Assembly: GCF_036860695.1 (NCBI RefSeq)
Contig: NZ_JAYKGJ010000001.1
Coordinates: 1,488,001-1,552,000 of the forward strand
DNA from: Rosettibacter firmus
Lineage (GTDB): Bacteria > Bacteroidota > Ignavibacteria > Ignavibacteriales > Melioribacteraceae
Length of the DNA: 64,000 nt
Direction of reading: 5' to 3'
Part shown: positions 37,422 through 46,481 of the stretch, piece after piece
Layout: the number at the start of each line of letters is the position of its first letter
How positions within the stretch are numbered: position 1 is the first letter of the stretch
Notes under the pieces: model-generated
Database searches by the model: none
The model's input: only the letters and a program-made list of their open reading frames with translations
What the model was told of the DNA's origin: nothing
Position numbers and translations under genes: made by a program

Positions 37422-39371
37422 ATGAAAAAAATATTATTATTGGTAATAATATCGATTTGTGGAATTATATCTTGTGATGCTCCAAGATTAAATCCACTGG
37501 ATTGGCAAAATCCAAATAATAAATTAGGTCAGATTGATGGCTATATTCTCTCGTCTTCTCGTAATCCTTTAAGTGGAGTAAAAATTATCTGGAAGAATCA
37601 AAATATTTTTACTTCCACCGATGCACAGGGATACTTCAAAATTGAAAATATACAAATGAAAAATGGAATGCTGATTTTTGAAAAAGAAGGATTGGCAAAA
37701 GATTCTATTTATGTTGAATGGAATAATCAAAAAGTTAAACATCTGCAAGAAATTATTCTCAGTTATATTAAAGGAAAGTTTTCAGGTTATGTTTATACTA
37801 TTCCACGTGTAGCTGTTTCTGGTGTGAGAGTGTTATGGAAAGTTCAGAATTTATTTACCGAAACAAACTCAGAAGGATATTATGAGATGGAAAATGTATC
37901 GATGAACAATGGCTGGATTTACTTCGAGAAAGAAGGATTGTCTAAAGATTCATTTTATGTTGAATGGGGAAACGAAGAAGTAAAACAAATTCCTGATATA
38001 ATTTTATATCCAACAATTGGAACACTTGATGGATACGTTTATGCAGTTCCACATTCAGCATTATCAAATGTAAAAGTATTGTGGAAGAATCAAAATATAC
38101 TTATCGAAACAAATTCTGATGGATATTATAAATTTGAAAACATTTCTATGAAGAATGGATGGTTGTATTTTGAAAAAAATGGATTTGCAAAAGACTCGAT
38201 TTATATAACCTGGAATAATCAAAAAGTTATACGAGCTAACGAAGTTATTCTTTATCCAACAATTGGTACTCTTGATGGATTTGTTTACGATATTTCTTTT
38301 AGACCAATTAAAGATGTTAAAATTTACTGGAAGAATCAGAAATTGTTTGAAGAAACAAATTCAAGTGGCTATTATAAATTTGAAAATGTTTCTTTGAAAG
38401 ATGGCTGGCTTATTTTTGAAAAAACAGGTTTTAAGAAAGATTCTGTTTATGTAAGCTGGGGATCTCAAAATTATGTGAGAGTTAGCGATAGAATTTTAAG
38501 TTATACCACGGCTACAATTTATGGCTATGTTAAAACAGTTGCACTTCCACGCAGAACTATTCCAGGTGTAAAAGTATACTGGAAAAATCAATCAATGATT
38601 ACACAAACAGATGCTTCTGGATTCTATCAATTTGAAAATGTGATTCAAAATAATGGCTGGCTTTATTTTGAAAAAGAAGGTTACAGTAAAGATTCTGTCT
38701 TTGTGCAATTTAATAATTTACCAACAAAACAAATTGAAGATAGATTTTTAAATTCAAATCCGAAATTATCAAGCTTATCAATTTACACTACAGTTCAGAA
38801 TCGATATCCAGATATACAGGTGCAACGACTTTATATTAATGCTGAAATTACTGACGACGAAAAAGATGTTGATTCTGTTTTTGTAAAAAATAATTCTTTT
38901 AATTTCTACAAAAGATTAGTATTTAATCCAGAGACAAATAAATATGAAAATAATTTTAGAACCGTAGATTTAAAAGTTAATTCACTCGAAGATGCTATTG
39001 GAACTGACTTTATTATAATTGCAAAAGAGAAGTCTGGCAAAACTTTTACAATTGGCTCTGGTGGTATTAAAAGATTGATTACAAAGGAAATTATAATTGA
39101 ATCACCAGTCAACAGAGCAATAGTTAGTAGCACACCAACTTTTGTATGGAAAAAGTTTACTCCAGGATTCAATTTCAAATATACTGTTCAGGTTTATACA
39201 GATGAAGTAGCCCCAATTTTAGTTTGGGAGAAAAAAAATATATCTAAAGATGCAGTTGAAACAACTTGCGATGTAGCTCTTTCACCAGGAGATTATTACT
39301 GGGTTGTAATATGCACAGATGATTTTGAAAATAGTTCTATTTCTAAACCAGGTACTTTTACAGTAAAATAA
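37422..39371 (+). CDS. Lipoprotein with five tandem carboxypeptidase-regulatory-like domains
   Basis: A 649-residue lipoprotein. The signal peptide ends in IISC, with Cys18 as the lipid site. Five repeats of about 80 residues follow (about 36-115, 118-197, 200-280, 282-361, 365-443), each with the pattern GYV...L..VKVYWKNQ...T.SDGYYKFENV...NGWLYFEKEG..KDS.YV.W. This is the CarboxypepD_reg/SpaA-like beta-sandwich type. The C-terminal 200 residues include an Ig/Fn3-like domain (PTFVWKKFTPGFNFKYTVQV, then GDYYWVV). No catalytic residues are seen, so it probably acts as a surface stalk or carbohydrate- or protein-binding module. It leads a five-gene run with a sigma54 activator and a Ser/Thr kinase. 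The family is recognised; the function is unknown. Confidence 0.8.
   Translation: MKKILLLVIISICGIISCDAPRLNPLDWQNPNNKLGQIDGYILSSSRNPLSGVKIIWKNQNIFTSTDAQGYFKIENIQMKNGMLIFEKEGLAKDSIYVEWNNQKVKHLQEIILSYIKGKFSGYVYTIPRVAVSGVRVLWKVQNLFTETNSEGYYEMENVSMNNGWIYFEKEGLSKDSFYVEWGNEEVKQIPDIILYPTIGTLDGYVYAVPHSALSNVKVLWKNQNILIETNSDGYYKFENISMKNGWLYFEKNGFAKDSIYITWNNQKVIRANEVILYPTIGTLDGFVYDISFRPIKDVKIYWKNQKLFEETNSSGYYKFENVSLKDGWLIFEKTGFKKDSVYVSWGSQNYVRVSDRILSYTTATIYGYVKTVALPRRTIPGVKVYWKNQSMITQTDASGFYQFENVIQNNGWLYFEKEGYSKDSVFVQFNNLPTKQIEDRFLNSNPKLSSLSIYTTVQNRYPDIQVQRLYINAEITDDEKDVDSVFVKNNSFNFYKRLVFNPETNKYENNFRTVDLKVNSLEDAIGTDFIIIAKEKSGKTFTIGSGGIKRLITKEIIIESPVNRAIVSSTPTFVWKKFTPGFNFKYTVQVYTDEVAPILVWEKKNISKDAVETTCDVALSPGDYYWVVICTDDFENSSISKPGTFTVK
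37527..38750 (+). repeat. Five in-gene tandem repeats of about 240 bp
   Basis: These encode the five beta-sandwich units of the lipoprotein. Recurring DNA cores such as TGGAAGAATCAAAAT and TTTGAAAAAGAAGG mark each unit, while the protein copies have diverged substantially. Unequal recombination could change the copy number. Confidence 0.7.
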
Positions 39372-39381
39372 AAGAAGAGCT

Positions 39382-40869
39382 ATGAAATTTATTCCAGAAA
39401 ATATTAATTACATAAAAAATCTATCGAAGGAAGAATTCGAAGCATTACTTGAATTCAGCCAGATGCTGAATTCGTCAAACTATCAGGAATCATTCATTGA
39501 AGATGTAATGGATATTGTAATAAAGATTGTTAATGCAGAGCGTGGTCTATTTGTAAAGTATGATGAATCAACAGATAGCTTTTCAATAATTAGTGCAAGA
39601 AAGATATCGAATGAAAGCATAACAGACTTAAATCAATTTTCATCTGGAATACTTCAAAAAGTTATTAAAGAAAAAAAGCCACTTTTGTATCACGATGTTA
39701 TGGGAGATCCAAATTTATCACAATTTCAGAGTGTTCAGATTCATAGAATAAAATCTGTAATTGGAGTTCCAATTATTAGAGATGATAAAGTATGGGGAGT
39801 AATAATTGCAGATAGTACAATGGATCGACGTGAATTCACAGAAGAAAATCTGATCTTTTTGAATTTCTTCTCAAATCTTGTTTCACTTACTTTAGATAGA
39901 ATAATTAAACTCGAAGAACTGGAAAAAGAGAATAGAATTCTTATAAATAAACTTCAGGCTACCGAACCAATTCCAGAGATGATAGGCAACAGTGTTGCTG
40001 TTCAAAATCTTACAAAACTAATTCACAAAGTTGCACAAACAGATGCTACAGTTTTAATAATGGGAGAAAGTGGAACTGGTAAAGAAGTAGCCGCTCGTGC
40101 AATTCATCAATTGAGTAAAAGAAGAGATAAACCATTTCTTGCTCAATTTTGTGGTTCGATACCAGATAGTCTTCTTGAAAGTGAATTGTTTGGTTATAAA
40201 AAAGGAGCGTTTACAGGAGCTACTTCAGATAAACAGGGCTTGCTCGAAGCAGCTGATGGTGGAACATTTTTTCTTGATGAGATTGCCGATATTTCAAGTG
40301 CTCTTCAGGCAAAACTTTTAAGAGTTCTTGAGAATAGAGAAATAATTCGACTTGGTGATACAAAGGTTAAAAAAGTTGATGTTAGAATTATCGCAGCAAC
40401 TAATAAAGATTTACATGCACTTACAAAGGAAGGACAATTTAGAGAAGATCTTTTTTATAGATTAAATGTCTTCCCTATTAAAATGCCACCATTGCGAGAA
40501 AGACGAGAAGATATTCCTTTACTTGCAAGTTATTTTGTTAAGAAAATTGCTAAGAAAGATATTTCAATTGATTCATCAGCAATTAAAAAATTAGAAAGTT
40601 ATTACTGGCCTGGCAATATTCGTCAATTAATTAATGTGGTTCAACGAGCACTAATTCTTTGTGATTCAGATAAAATTTCTGCCGAGCATATTATTCTTGA
40701 AGATAATCAGGATCTAATGAATTTTAAGGGAACATTAAAAGAATTTGAAATGCTGCTACTTAAAAAACGTCTCGAAGAATTTAATGGTAATAGAACTCTC
40801 ACAGCAAAATCACTTGATGTTTCTGTAAGATGGATTCAGCTAAAACTTAAAGAAATGGGCGAACAATAA
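39382..40869 (+). CDS. Sigma54-dependent activator with N-terminal GAF domain
   Basis: A 495-residue NtrC-family enhancer-binding protein. A GAF sensory domain covers about 15-175, followed by a short coiled coil, an AAA+ domain (about 200-430) and a Fis-type HTH at the C-terminus (NRTLTAKSLDVSVRWIQLKL). Walker A is GESGTGKEVAA, the sigma54-contact loop GAFTGA is intact and Walker B is GGTFFLDEIAD. There is no receiver domain, so it is not controlled by phosphotransfer; a small ligand or the adjacent Ser/Thr kinase may act on the GAF domain. It is 10 bases after the lipoprotein gene and three bases before the kinase gene. Confidence 0.9.
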   Translation: MKFIPENINYIKNLSKEEFEALLEFSQMLNSSNYQESFIEDVMDIVIKIVNAERGLFVKYDESTDSFSIISARKISNESITDLNQFSSGILQKVIKEKKPLLYHDVMGDPNLSQFQSVQIHRIKSVIGVPIIRDDKVWGVIIADSTMDRREFTEENLIFLNFFSNLVSLTLDRIIKLEELEKENRILINKLQATEPIPEMIGNSVAVQNLTKLIHKVAQTDATVLIMGESGTGKEVAARAIHQLSKRRDKPFLAQFCGSIPDSLLESELFGYKKGAFTGATSDKQGLLEAADGGTFFLDEIADISSALQAKLLRVLENREIIRLGDTKVKKVDVRIIAATNKDLHALTKEGQFREDLFYRLNVFPIKMPPLRERREDIPLLASYFVKKIAKKDISIDSSAIKKLESYYWPGNIRQLINVVQRALILCDSDKISAEHIILEDNQDLMNFKGTLKEFEMLLLKKRLEEFNGNRTLTAKSLDVSVRWIQLKLKEMGEQ

Positions 40870-40871
40870 TA

Positions 40872-42422
40872 ATGGTAGGCTCAACAGAAATATTGTTTGA
40901 AAAGTTTGAAATTATTGATGTCCTTAAGAAAGATGACCATGCTGCAGTATATCTTGCAAATCATATTTATCTGAGTAAAAAAATAATTTTAAAAGTATTA
41001 AACACAGAAAAAATTTCTGATCAGGCATTAATCGAAAGATTTAAGAGAGAAGCAAAATTACTTGCAAAACTTGATCATCCAAATATTATTAAAGTACTCG
41101 ATTTTGGAACGAGTAAAGAATTTTTTTATATATCATTTGAATACATTGAAGGAGAAAGTTTAAGAAATTTACTGAAGCATAAAGAACTCACATACGAAGA
41201 AAAGAAATCGTTAACCATTCAACTTTTTAAAGCTCTTCACTTTGCTCATTCAAATCAAATAATTCATAGAGACATAAAGCCCGAAAATATTTTTGTTGAT
41301 AAAAATATGAATCTCAAACTTGGTGATTTTGGACTTGCACTCTCAGCCGAAGATAATTTTGTTACCAGTCCATATTCAATTGTTGGAACACCAAGTTATA
41401 TGTCGCCCGAACAAGTTGCAGGTGCAAAATTAAATAATCAGAGCGATTTGTTTTCTGCTGGAGTTGTAGTATATGAAATGTTCACAGGAAAAAATCCTTT
41501 TCTTAAAGAGAATGTTACTCTCACATTAAATGAAATAATGTCGTATAATGAAAATGCTATTGTTGAAGAAATTTCAAATGTACCTGATGAAATAAAAAAT
41601 ATCATAACTCGATTGCTAAAGAAAAAACCAGCTCAAAGATATAACTCAGCTCTCGAAGTATTAAATGAATTGAATGTTCAAGCAGAACAATTAACAGTTT
41701 CAATAATTTCAGAATCGAAAAAAGAAAGTAAAAAGAATTTACTGGTTTTATCAGCATCAGTATTGGTAGTAATATTTATTGGTTTATTACTTTTTATTAA
41801 CAAACTTCAACCAGATAAAATTTCGCCCGAGAAAAAACAATTGAATCAATTAACAGATAAATTAAATAAAGAGAAAATGGAATCTTCTGGCATTCAAACC
41901 GAGAAGATAGAATCGGGTTCAGGCGTCGATAAGCTGGATTTAAAATCAGATCAAACAACAAATAAAGAATCTGAAAATTCTCCTTTACCTGCAATTAAAT
42001 ATGGTGGTTTGTTTGTAGAGTGCTATCCCTGGGCAGATGTTTATGTGGATGGCGAAAAACTTGAAACAACACCAATGAATAAACCATTAATGCTTGTTGA
42101 AGGAGAACATACAATAAAATTGGTTCATCCCGATTATCCAGTTTATACGAAGTTAATTAGAATTAATCATTCGCAGGTTACAAATTTAAGAGTTTCGCTT
42201 GAATCGTTGATGGGTTACATAAATTGTAAGGTTAATCCATGGGGTGATGTCTATGTAAATGGTGATTATAAAGGACAAACACCATTAAAAGATTTAATTA
42301 AAGTTTTCCCGGGTTTTGTAAGATTGACAATAAAAAATCCCAATTATAAAGAAATTGATACAAGTCTTTATGTTCAACCGGGAGATACAATTTTGCTAAA
42401 GTTTTTATTGAAAAATAGATAG
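40872..42422 (+). CDS. Ser/Thr protein kinase with transmembrane segment and two PEGA domains
   Basis: A 516-residue Hanks-type kinase. The catalytic domain (about 10-270) has Lys41, Glu60, HRDIKPEN (132-139) and DFG (152-154), so the core is intact. The glycine-rich loop is atypical: LKKDDHAAVYLA has no glycine where GxGxxG is expected. A TM helix follows at about 288-308. Two PEGA domains end the protein (about 377-430 and 435-500, CYPWADVYVDGE and VNPWGDVYVNGD). The C-terminal part would face the periplasm, where PEGA domains probably bind surface polymers. Likely partners are the adjacent GAF activator or the STAS proteins; this is inferred from neighbourhood only. Confidence 0.88.
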   Translation: MVGSTEILFEKFEIIDVLKKDDHAAVYLANHIYLSKKIILKVLNTEKISDQALIERFKREAKLLAKLDHPNIIKVLDFGTSKEFFYISFEYIEGESLRNLLKHKELTYEEKKSLTIQLFKALHFAHSNQIIHRDIKPENIFVDKNMNLKLGDFGLALSAEDNFVTSPYSIVGTPSYMSPEQVAGAKLNNQSDLFSAGVVVYEMFTGKNPFLKENVTLTLNEIMSYNENAIVEEISNVPDEIKNIITRLLKKKPAQRYNSALEVLNELNVQAEQLTVSIISESKKESKKNLLVLSASVLVVIFIGLLLFINKLQPDKISPEKKQLNQLTDKLNKEKMESSGIQTEKIESGSGVDKLDLKSDQTTNKESENSPLPAIKYGGLFVECYPWADVYVDGEKLETTPMNKPLMLVEGEHTIKLVHPDYPVYTKLIRINHSQVTNLRVSLESLMGYINCKVNPWGDVYVNGDYKGQTPLKDLIKVFPGFVRLTIKNPNYKEIDTSLYVQPGDTILLKFLLKNR

Positions 42423-42463
42423 TGGTATAAAACTTGTGCTAAACAATTGAAAAGGTGAATGAT

Positions 42464-43738
42464 ATGAAGAATAATATATTAATAATAATGTTTTTATTAA
42501 CCATGCCATTAATTGCTCAGAACTATGAATGGCAGGTTCTTGTAGGATGGGATATGGAATATCCAGTATCAGGTGGACAGGTTGTATATGATTCAACAAG
42601 TAGTAAATTTTATGTTCTGGGTGGTGAAGATGCATCTAAAGAAGTTGTTGATTGGATTCAAGAATATAATATACTTGATGGCAAGTGGAAAATAGTTGGA
42701 AAAATGATGCAACCAAGATACTTGTTCGTAGCAAATATGTGGAAATCTCAAATACTTTATTTTGGTGGTGTAAGTGAGCTCTCAGAAAATAAAAATGTTA
42801 TGGAAACATGGAACTTGAAAACAATTCCATCTGAACCAGTTGTTTTTGATACTCAAGATAATTTTGCAAGAGCATTTTCTACAGGATATATAAAGAATAA
42901 TTTGCTTTATATAATTGGTGGTGAACCAATTCCAAGTGGTCCAAGTGAACTTCCATATATTGTAGGATATGATTTAAATAACAAATCAATTAGTTTTACT
43001 TATGGTACAACAAGTCAAAATCAACCTAAACAACAAATGTCAATTCTGCTTAATAATAATATTTATATTTTTGGTGGTATACTAAATGGAGCTCTCTCTT
43101 CGATAAGTAAATTTGATATAAGTAAAAATGTATTTGAAGTTTTATCACAAAAACTTCTTACTCCAAGAGCAGGTGGTGTGGCGATTTATAATCCGATATT
43201 AAAAAGAGGATTTATTATTGGAGGCTTTAACGAAACCGACAAAGCTCTAAACTCTGTTGAAGCAATCGATTTTTTAAGTGATGGGAAAGTACTAATTTAT
43301 CCATTTGCTTCGCTTAAATATGCTCGCAGAAATCCTATGGCTATTAATTATGGAAATACAATTGTTGTATTTGGTGGTAGAGATGAAAATGGTAATATAG
43401 TCCCTTATCTCGAAAAACTTGTAACTCCAACTGGCATGAGTGATTTAAATGAAATACCAATTAATGATAATTTATTACAAAATTATCCGAATCCTTTTAA
43501 TTTAAGTACAAAGATAATATTTGAATTATCACGGAATTCAAATGTTTCGCTTGATATTTTTTCGTTATTAGGTGAACATGTCTTAACATTAAAAAAAGGT
43601 TACTTCAACGCAGGCAGATATGAGGTTGATTGGAATGGTAAAGATAAATTTGGAAACATCGTTCCTGCAGGAGTTTACTTTGTGCAATTAAAAACTGATA
43701 GACTCATTCAAACAAGAAAAATGGTTCTTCTCAAATGA
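42464..43738 (+). CDS. Secreted Kelch-repeat protein with T9SS C-terminal sorting domain
   Basis: A 424-residue exported protein. Residues 1-19 are a signal peptide (ends LIAQ). A Kelch-type beta-propeller follows (repeated ...FYVLGGE, ILYFGGV, LYIIGGE, IYIFGGI, FIIGGF, IVVFGGRDENG). The last 85 residues are a type A T9SS sorting domain (LLQNYPNPFNLSTKIIFEL, then GVYFVQLKT and KMVLLK), which sends the protein through the type IX system to the surface. The ATG at 42464 after AAAGGTGAAT is preferred to an in-frame GTG at 42455. It overlaps the next gene by four bases (ATGA). Confidence 0.9.
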   Translation: MKNNILIIMFLLTMPLIAQNYEWQVLVGWDMEYPVSGGQVVYDSTSSKFYVLGGEDASKEVVDWIQEYNILDGKWKIVGKMMQPRYLFVANMWKSQILYFGGVSELSENKNVMETWNLKTIPSEPVVFDTQDNFARAFSTGYIKNNLLYIIGGEPIPSGPSELPYIVGYDLNNKSISFTYGTTSQNQPKQQMSILLNNNIYIFGGILNGALSSISKFDISKNVFEVLSQKLLTPRAGGVAIYNPILKRGFIIGGFNETDKALNSVEAIDFLSDGKVLIYPFASLKYARRNPMAINYGNTIVVFGGRDENGNIVPYLEKLVTPTGMSDLNEIPINDNLLQNYPNPFNLSTKIIFELSRNSNVSLDIFSLLGEHVLTLKKGYFNAGRYEVDWNGKDKFGNIVPAGVYFVQLKTDRLIQTRKMVLLK

Positions 43739-44544
43739 TTAAAAAATTACTTTTCCTTCTTTTTTTTCTAAATTCATTTTTAATTTTTGCACAGCATTCC
43801 GAATTTGAAAAAGTTAAAAGTCTCTATAATTCTTTTGACTATGAAAATGTAATTAAATTTTCGAGTCCATTAATAAGTGATAAATCTCTTCCAGATTCTT
43901 TACTAATTGAAGTATATTTAATGCGTGCAGTCTCTTTTTATTCTTTGGGAAACGAAGATTCAACAAAAGAAAATTTTAAAGGTATATTAAAAATCAATAA
44001 CAACTACGAAGCCGATCCTTCTAAAATTTCTCCCAAACTTATTTCACTTTTTAATAAGGTGAAACTGGAATTTCATGAATCACTAAAACCAGAAACCGCT
44101 TTAACCGATAGTCTACAAAATTATTCGATAAAGAAATCATTTGATTACTCACTTTTTAGAAATTCTTTAATAAGAAATATAATTCTTCCTGGTACTGGAC
44201 AATTTTTTAGTGGCATAAAAACAAAAGGATCTATTCTTACTGCATTATCTATTATTAATCTTGCAGGAATTGGTTATTTTATAAACGATACAAACAAAAA
44301 AGAAAAAGATTATTTAAATGAGTTAGATCCCCAGCTTATTCAACATAAATATGATATATATAATAAGTCTTATAAAACAAGAAATATTTTATTTGCTTCA
44401 TATATCGTTATCTGGATTTATAGTCAACTCGATTTACTTTTCTTTAATAGTAATGACATATTTATGAGCGAAGACATTAATGCAGAATTTAATTCATCGA
44501 TTAAAATTAATGAGATAAATCTTAGCTTAAAAATTCCATTTTAA
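43735..44544 (+). CDS. Exported TPR-like protein with C-terminal membrane segments (DUF5683-like)
   Basis: A 269-residue protein with a signal peptide (1-19, LIFAQ), a helical TPR-like domain (about 22-120) and two hydrophobic helices (about 160-182 and 218-236). The sequence LPGTGQFFSG before the first helix is the small-membrane-protein signature seen in DUF5683 proteins of Bacteroidota. Function is unknown. It is translationally coupled to the Kelch gene and ends the five-gene run. Confidence 0.6.
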   Translation: MIKKLLFLLFFLNSFLIFAQHSEFEKVKSLYNSFDYENVIKFSSPLISDKSLPDSLLIEVYLMRAVSFYSLGNEDSTKENFKGILKINNNYEADPSKISPKLISLFNKVKLEFHESLKPETALTDSLQNYSIKKSFDYSLFRNSLIRNIILPGTGQFFSGIKTKGSILTALSIINLAGIGYFINDTNKKEKDYLNELDPQLIQHKYDIYNKSYKTRNILFASYIVIWIYSQLDLLFFNSNDIFMSEDINAEFNSSIKINEINLSLKIPF

Positions 44545-44587
44545 ACAGGCTTCAACACCAATTTTATAATGAATAAATTTCGTTGTG

Positions 44588-44604
44588 TGCGAAAAAAATT
44601 CGCA
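44588..44604. promoter_or_regulatory. Candidate enhancer-binding palindrome (UAS)
   Basis: Inverted repeat TGCGAA-AAAAA-TTCGCA. Its centre is about 96 bases upstream of the start site predicted from the -24/-12 element at 44666-44681. That is the usual distance for an NtrC-type activator site, and the half-sites match those before the lipoprotein operon. Confidence 0.5.
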
Positions 44605-44665
44605 ATAAAAATTTTATAGACTAACTGAATGTTATTAAAAAAACGAAAAAGATTAATTTTTTGTT

Positions 44666-44681
44666 CTGGCATTTTAATTGC
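44666..44681 (+). promoter_or_regulatory. Sigma54 (-24/-12) promoter
   Basis: TGGCATTTTAATTGCA matches the consensus TGGCAYNNNNNTTGCA. The GG (44667-44668) and GC (44679-44680) dinucleotides are separated by exactly 10 bases. The predicted start is near 44692. Two sigma54 activators are encoded within 6 kb. Confidence 0.7.
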
Positions 44682-44691
44682 ACAATGACAT

Positions 44692-44762
44692 AACACACAC
44701 AAACAAGCTCCGTCCTTAAGAGGCGAAGGTAAAACAAGTTTCAAATCACCTTCGCCTTTTTT
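44692..44762 (+). ncRNA. Candidate sigma54-dependent small RNA (about 70 nt)
   Basis: From the predicted sigma54 start, transcription would meet a perfect 10-bp hairpin plus T-run within about 70 bases. No start codon with a reading frame of useful length lies between them. The unit could be a short regulatory RNA, or an attenuated leader for the STAS gene at 44835. Expression is not proven. Confidence 0.4.
44721..44762 (+). terminator. Strong intrinsic terminator
   Basis: Arms AGGCGAAGGT (44721-44730) and ACCTTCGCCT (44748-44757) form a GC-rich 10-bp stem with a 17-base loop, followed by TTTTTT interrupted only after the run. It lies 73 bases before the STAS gene and 177 after the preceding stop. 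Confidence 0.85.
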
Positions 44763-44834
44763 ATTTCATATAATTAACAATAAATTTTCAAGTCTAAATG
44801 AATATTTATATATTTAATAAAAAAATTTTGGGAA

Positions 44835-45206
44835 ATGGAATTTAAAGCAGAAAAACAAAAGGATGTCTCAATCATTCATGTATATCTAACCAGAGCTACA
44901 TTAGCAAAAGCTGTAAAATTTAAAGAGTTTGCAACAGATATAATTAATGAAGGGATTAATAAAATTATAATAGACCTAACTCTTTGTGAATATATCGATT
45001 CAACATTTTTAGGAGCTCTTGTTTCTTTATTGAAAAAAGTAAATGCTTTAGGCGGCGATATAAGGTTAGTTTATAATAAAGAAGCTCCCTCTTTAATGTT
45101 TATGATTACAAGAATGGATAAAGTATTTAAGATTTTTTCTACACTCGACGAAGCATTAATTAGCTTTGGAATAACTCCACAAAAACCTAAGCTTGAGTGG
45201 AAATAA
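44835..45206 (+). CDS. STAS-domain protein (anti-sigma factor antagonist family)
   Basis: A 123-residue SpoIIAA/RsbV-like STAS domain. The phosphorylatable Ser is Ser56 in EYIDSTFLGAL. In partner switching, the unphosphorylated form binds an anti-sigma kinase and frees its target, while a PP2C phosphatase reactivates it. A receiver-PP2C protein is encoded 6 kb downstream, and a paralogue at 50953 has the same Ser56 and the same ATL and LGGD stretches. No kinase of the RsbW type is in the window. It overlaps the end of the convergent U32 gene by 20 bases. Confidence 0.85.
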   Translation: MEFKAEKQKDVSIIHVYLTRATLAKAVKFKEFATDIINEGINKIIIDLTLCEYIDSTFLGALVSLLKKVNALGGDIRLVYNKEAPSLMFMITRMDKVFKIFSTLDEALISFGITPQKPKLEWK

Positions 45207-46410
45207 TTTTATAGACTTTGTCGTTTTCTCTAACAAGTTCTTTACAGGGGAAAGTAATTTCGTTGCCTCTTTCGGCTTTTTGTAATTTGTCGTTTTCCTG
45301 CATCATTTCTTCAATTGTTAATTCTACAACTCCTGTTGTATTCCCGATTATATAAATAGAATCACCTACGTTTAATTCCCCTGCTTCTATTTTTACATAT
45401 GCAATTTTATTTTTTTTATAGTAATTCAATACTTTGCCAACGTATACTTTTCTTGTTGTTGCTTTGCTACCATAAGCATCTGTAAAACCTTCCTCTCCAG
45501 GAGTACCAAAATAAAATCCAGGTGAAAAGCCTCTATTATAAACTTTTGATAACTCTTCGAAAAATTTAGATTTAATTTCAGATGTAAGTTTATTTTCATA
45601 ATATAAGTCAATTGCATTTCGATAAACAGATACAACTTTATAAATATACTCTGGACTTCTTTTTCTTCCTTCTATCTTAAAGGCATCTATTTTTGCTTCA
45701 ATCAGTCTGTCAATAAAATCAACAGTACATAAATCCTTGGGAGATAAAACATATCCATCTCCAATTATTAAACTGAATTTTTCATCTTTATCAACAATCT
45801 CATATTCTCTTCTGCAAGGTTGTAAGCATTCTCCTCTGTTTGCACTTTTATTAAATACTTCGTGACTCATAAAACATCTACCGCTAATTGCAACACACAT
45901 AGCTCCATGCACAAAAGTTTCTATTTCAATATCAACTTTATTTTTTATTTCTATTATTTTATCTAAAGTACATTCTCTTGCAAGAACAATTCTTTTTGCA
46001 CCAAGATTTTTATAAAACTTTGCCGCTTCAGAATTTGAAATTGAAGCCTGCGTACTAATGCAAAATGGCATTTCATATTCTTTACATTTTTGAAGAACAG
46101 ATAAATCCCAGCCAATAATCATATCTATTCCAGCATCTTTTGCAGCAGATATGATTCTATCGAGTTCCTGTAGCTCATCTTCAAATATTATTGAATTTAA
46201 TGTAAGGTGTGCTTTTATATTATTTTTTTTACAAATATTAGAAATCTCTTTCAAATCTTTCAGTTCAAAATTTTTTGCCATTGCTCGCATATTGAGACTT
46301 TCAACACCAAAATAAATAGCATCTGCACCAGCTTTTATTGCTGCATTGAGCATACTCCAGTCGCCAGCAGGAGCTAAAAGTTCAGGTTTATTTTTATATT
46401 TTATTCCCAT
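45187..46410 (-). CDS. U32 family protein (TrhP-like tRNA hydroxylation / peptidase U32)
   Basis: A 407-residue U32 protein. The N-terminus ELLAPAGDWSMLNAAIKAGADAIYFG is family-typical, and the cysteine cluster (CVAISGRC, RGECLQPCRREY) likely binds an Fe-S cluster. The C-terminal beta-barrel domain (VGKVLNYYKKNKIAYVKIEA) matches the TrhP/YegQ branch, which makes 5-hydroxyuridine at tRNA position 34; RlhA and UbiU/UbiV are related branches. The old peptidase label for the family is doubtful. It stands alone on the minus strand. Confidence 0.85.
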   Translation of the reverse strand: MGIKYKNKPELLAPAGDWSMLNAAIKAGADAIYFGVESLNMRAMAKNFELKDLKEISNICKKNNIKAHLTLNSIIFEDELQELDRIISAAKDAGIDMIIGWDLSVLQKCKEYEMPFCISTQASISNSEAAKFYKNLGAKRIVLARECTLDKIIEIKNKVDIEIETFVHGAMCVAISGRCFMSHEVFNKSANRGECLQPCRREYEIVDKDEKFSLIIGDGYVLSPKDLCTVDFIDRLIEAKIDAFKIEGRKRSPEYIYKVVSVYRNAIDLYYENKLTSEIKSKFFEELSKVYNRGFSPGFYFGTPGEEGFTDAYGSKATTRKVYVGKVLNYYKKNKIAYVKIEAGELNVGDSIYIIGNTTGVVELTIEEMMQENDKLQKAERGNEITFPCKELVRENDKVYKIISTQA

Positions 46411-46481
46411 GATGTTCTAAAGTATTTAAAGTTTACTATGTAAATCTATCTATTTAATAATAAATCTGCTTAAGGTTGTTT

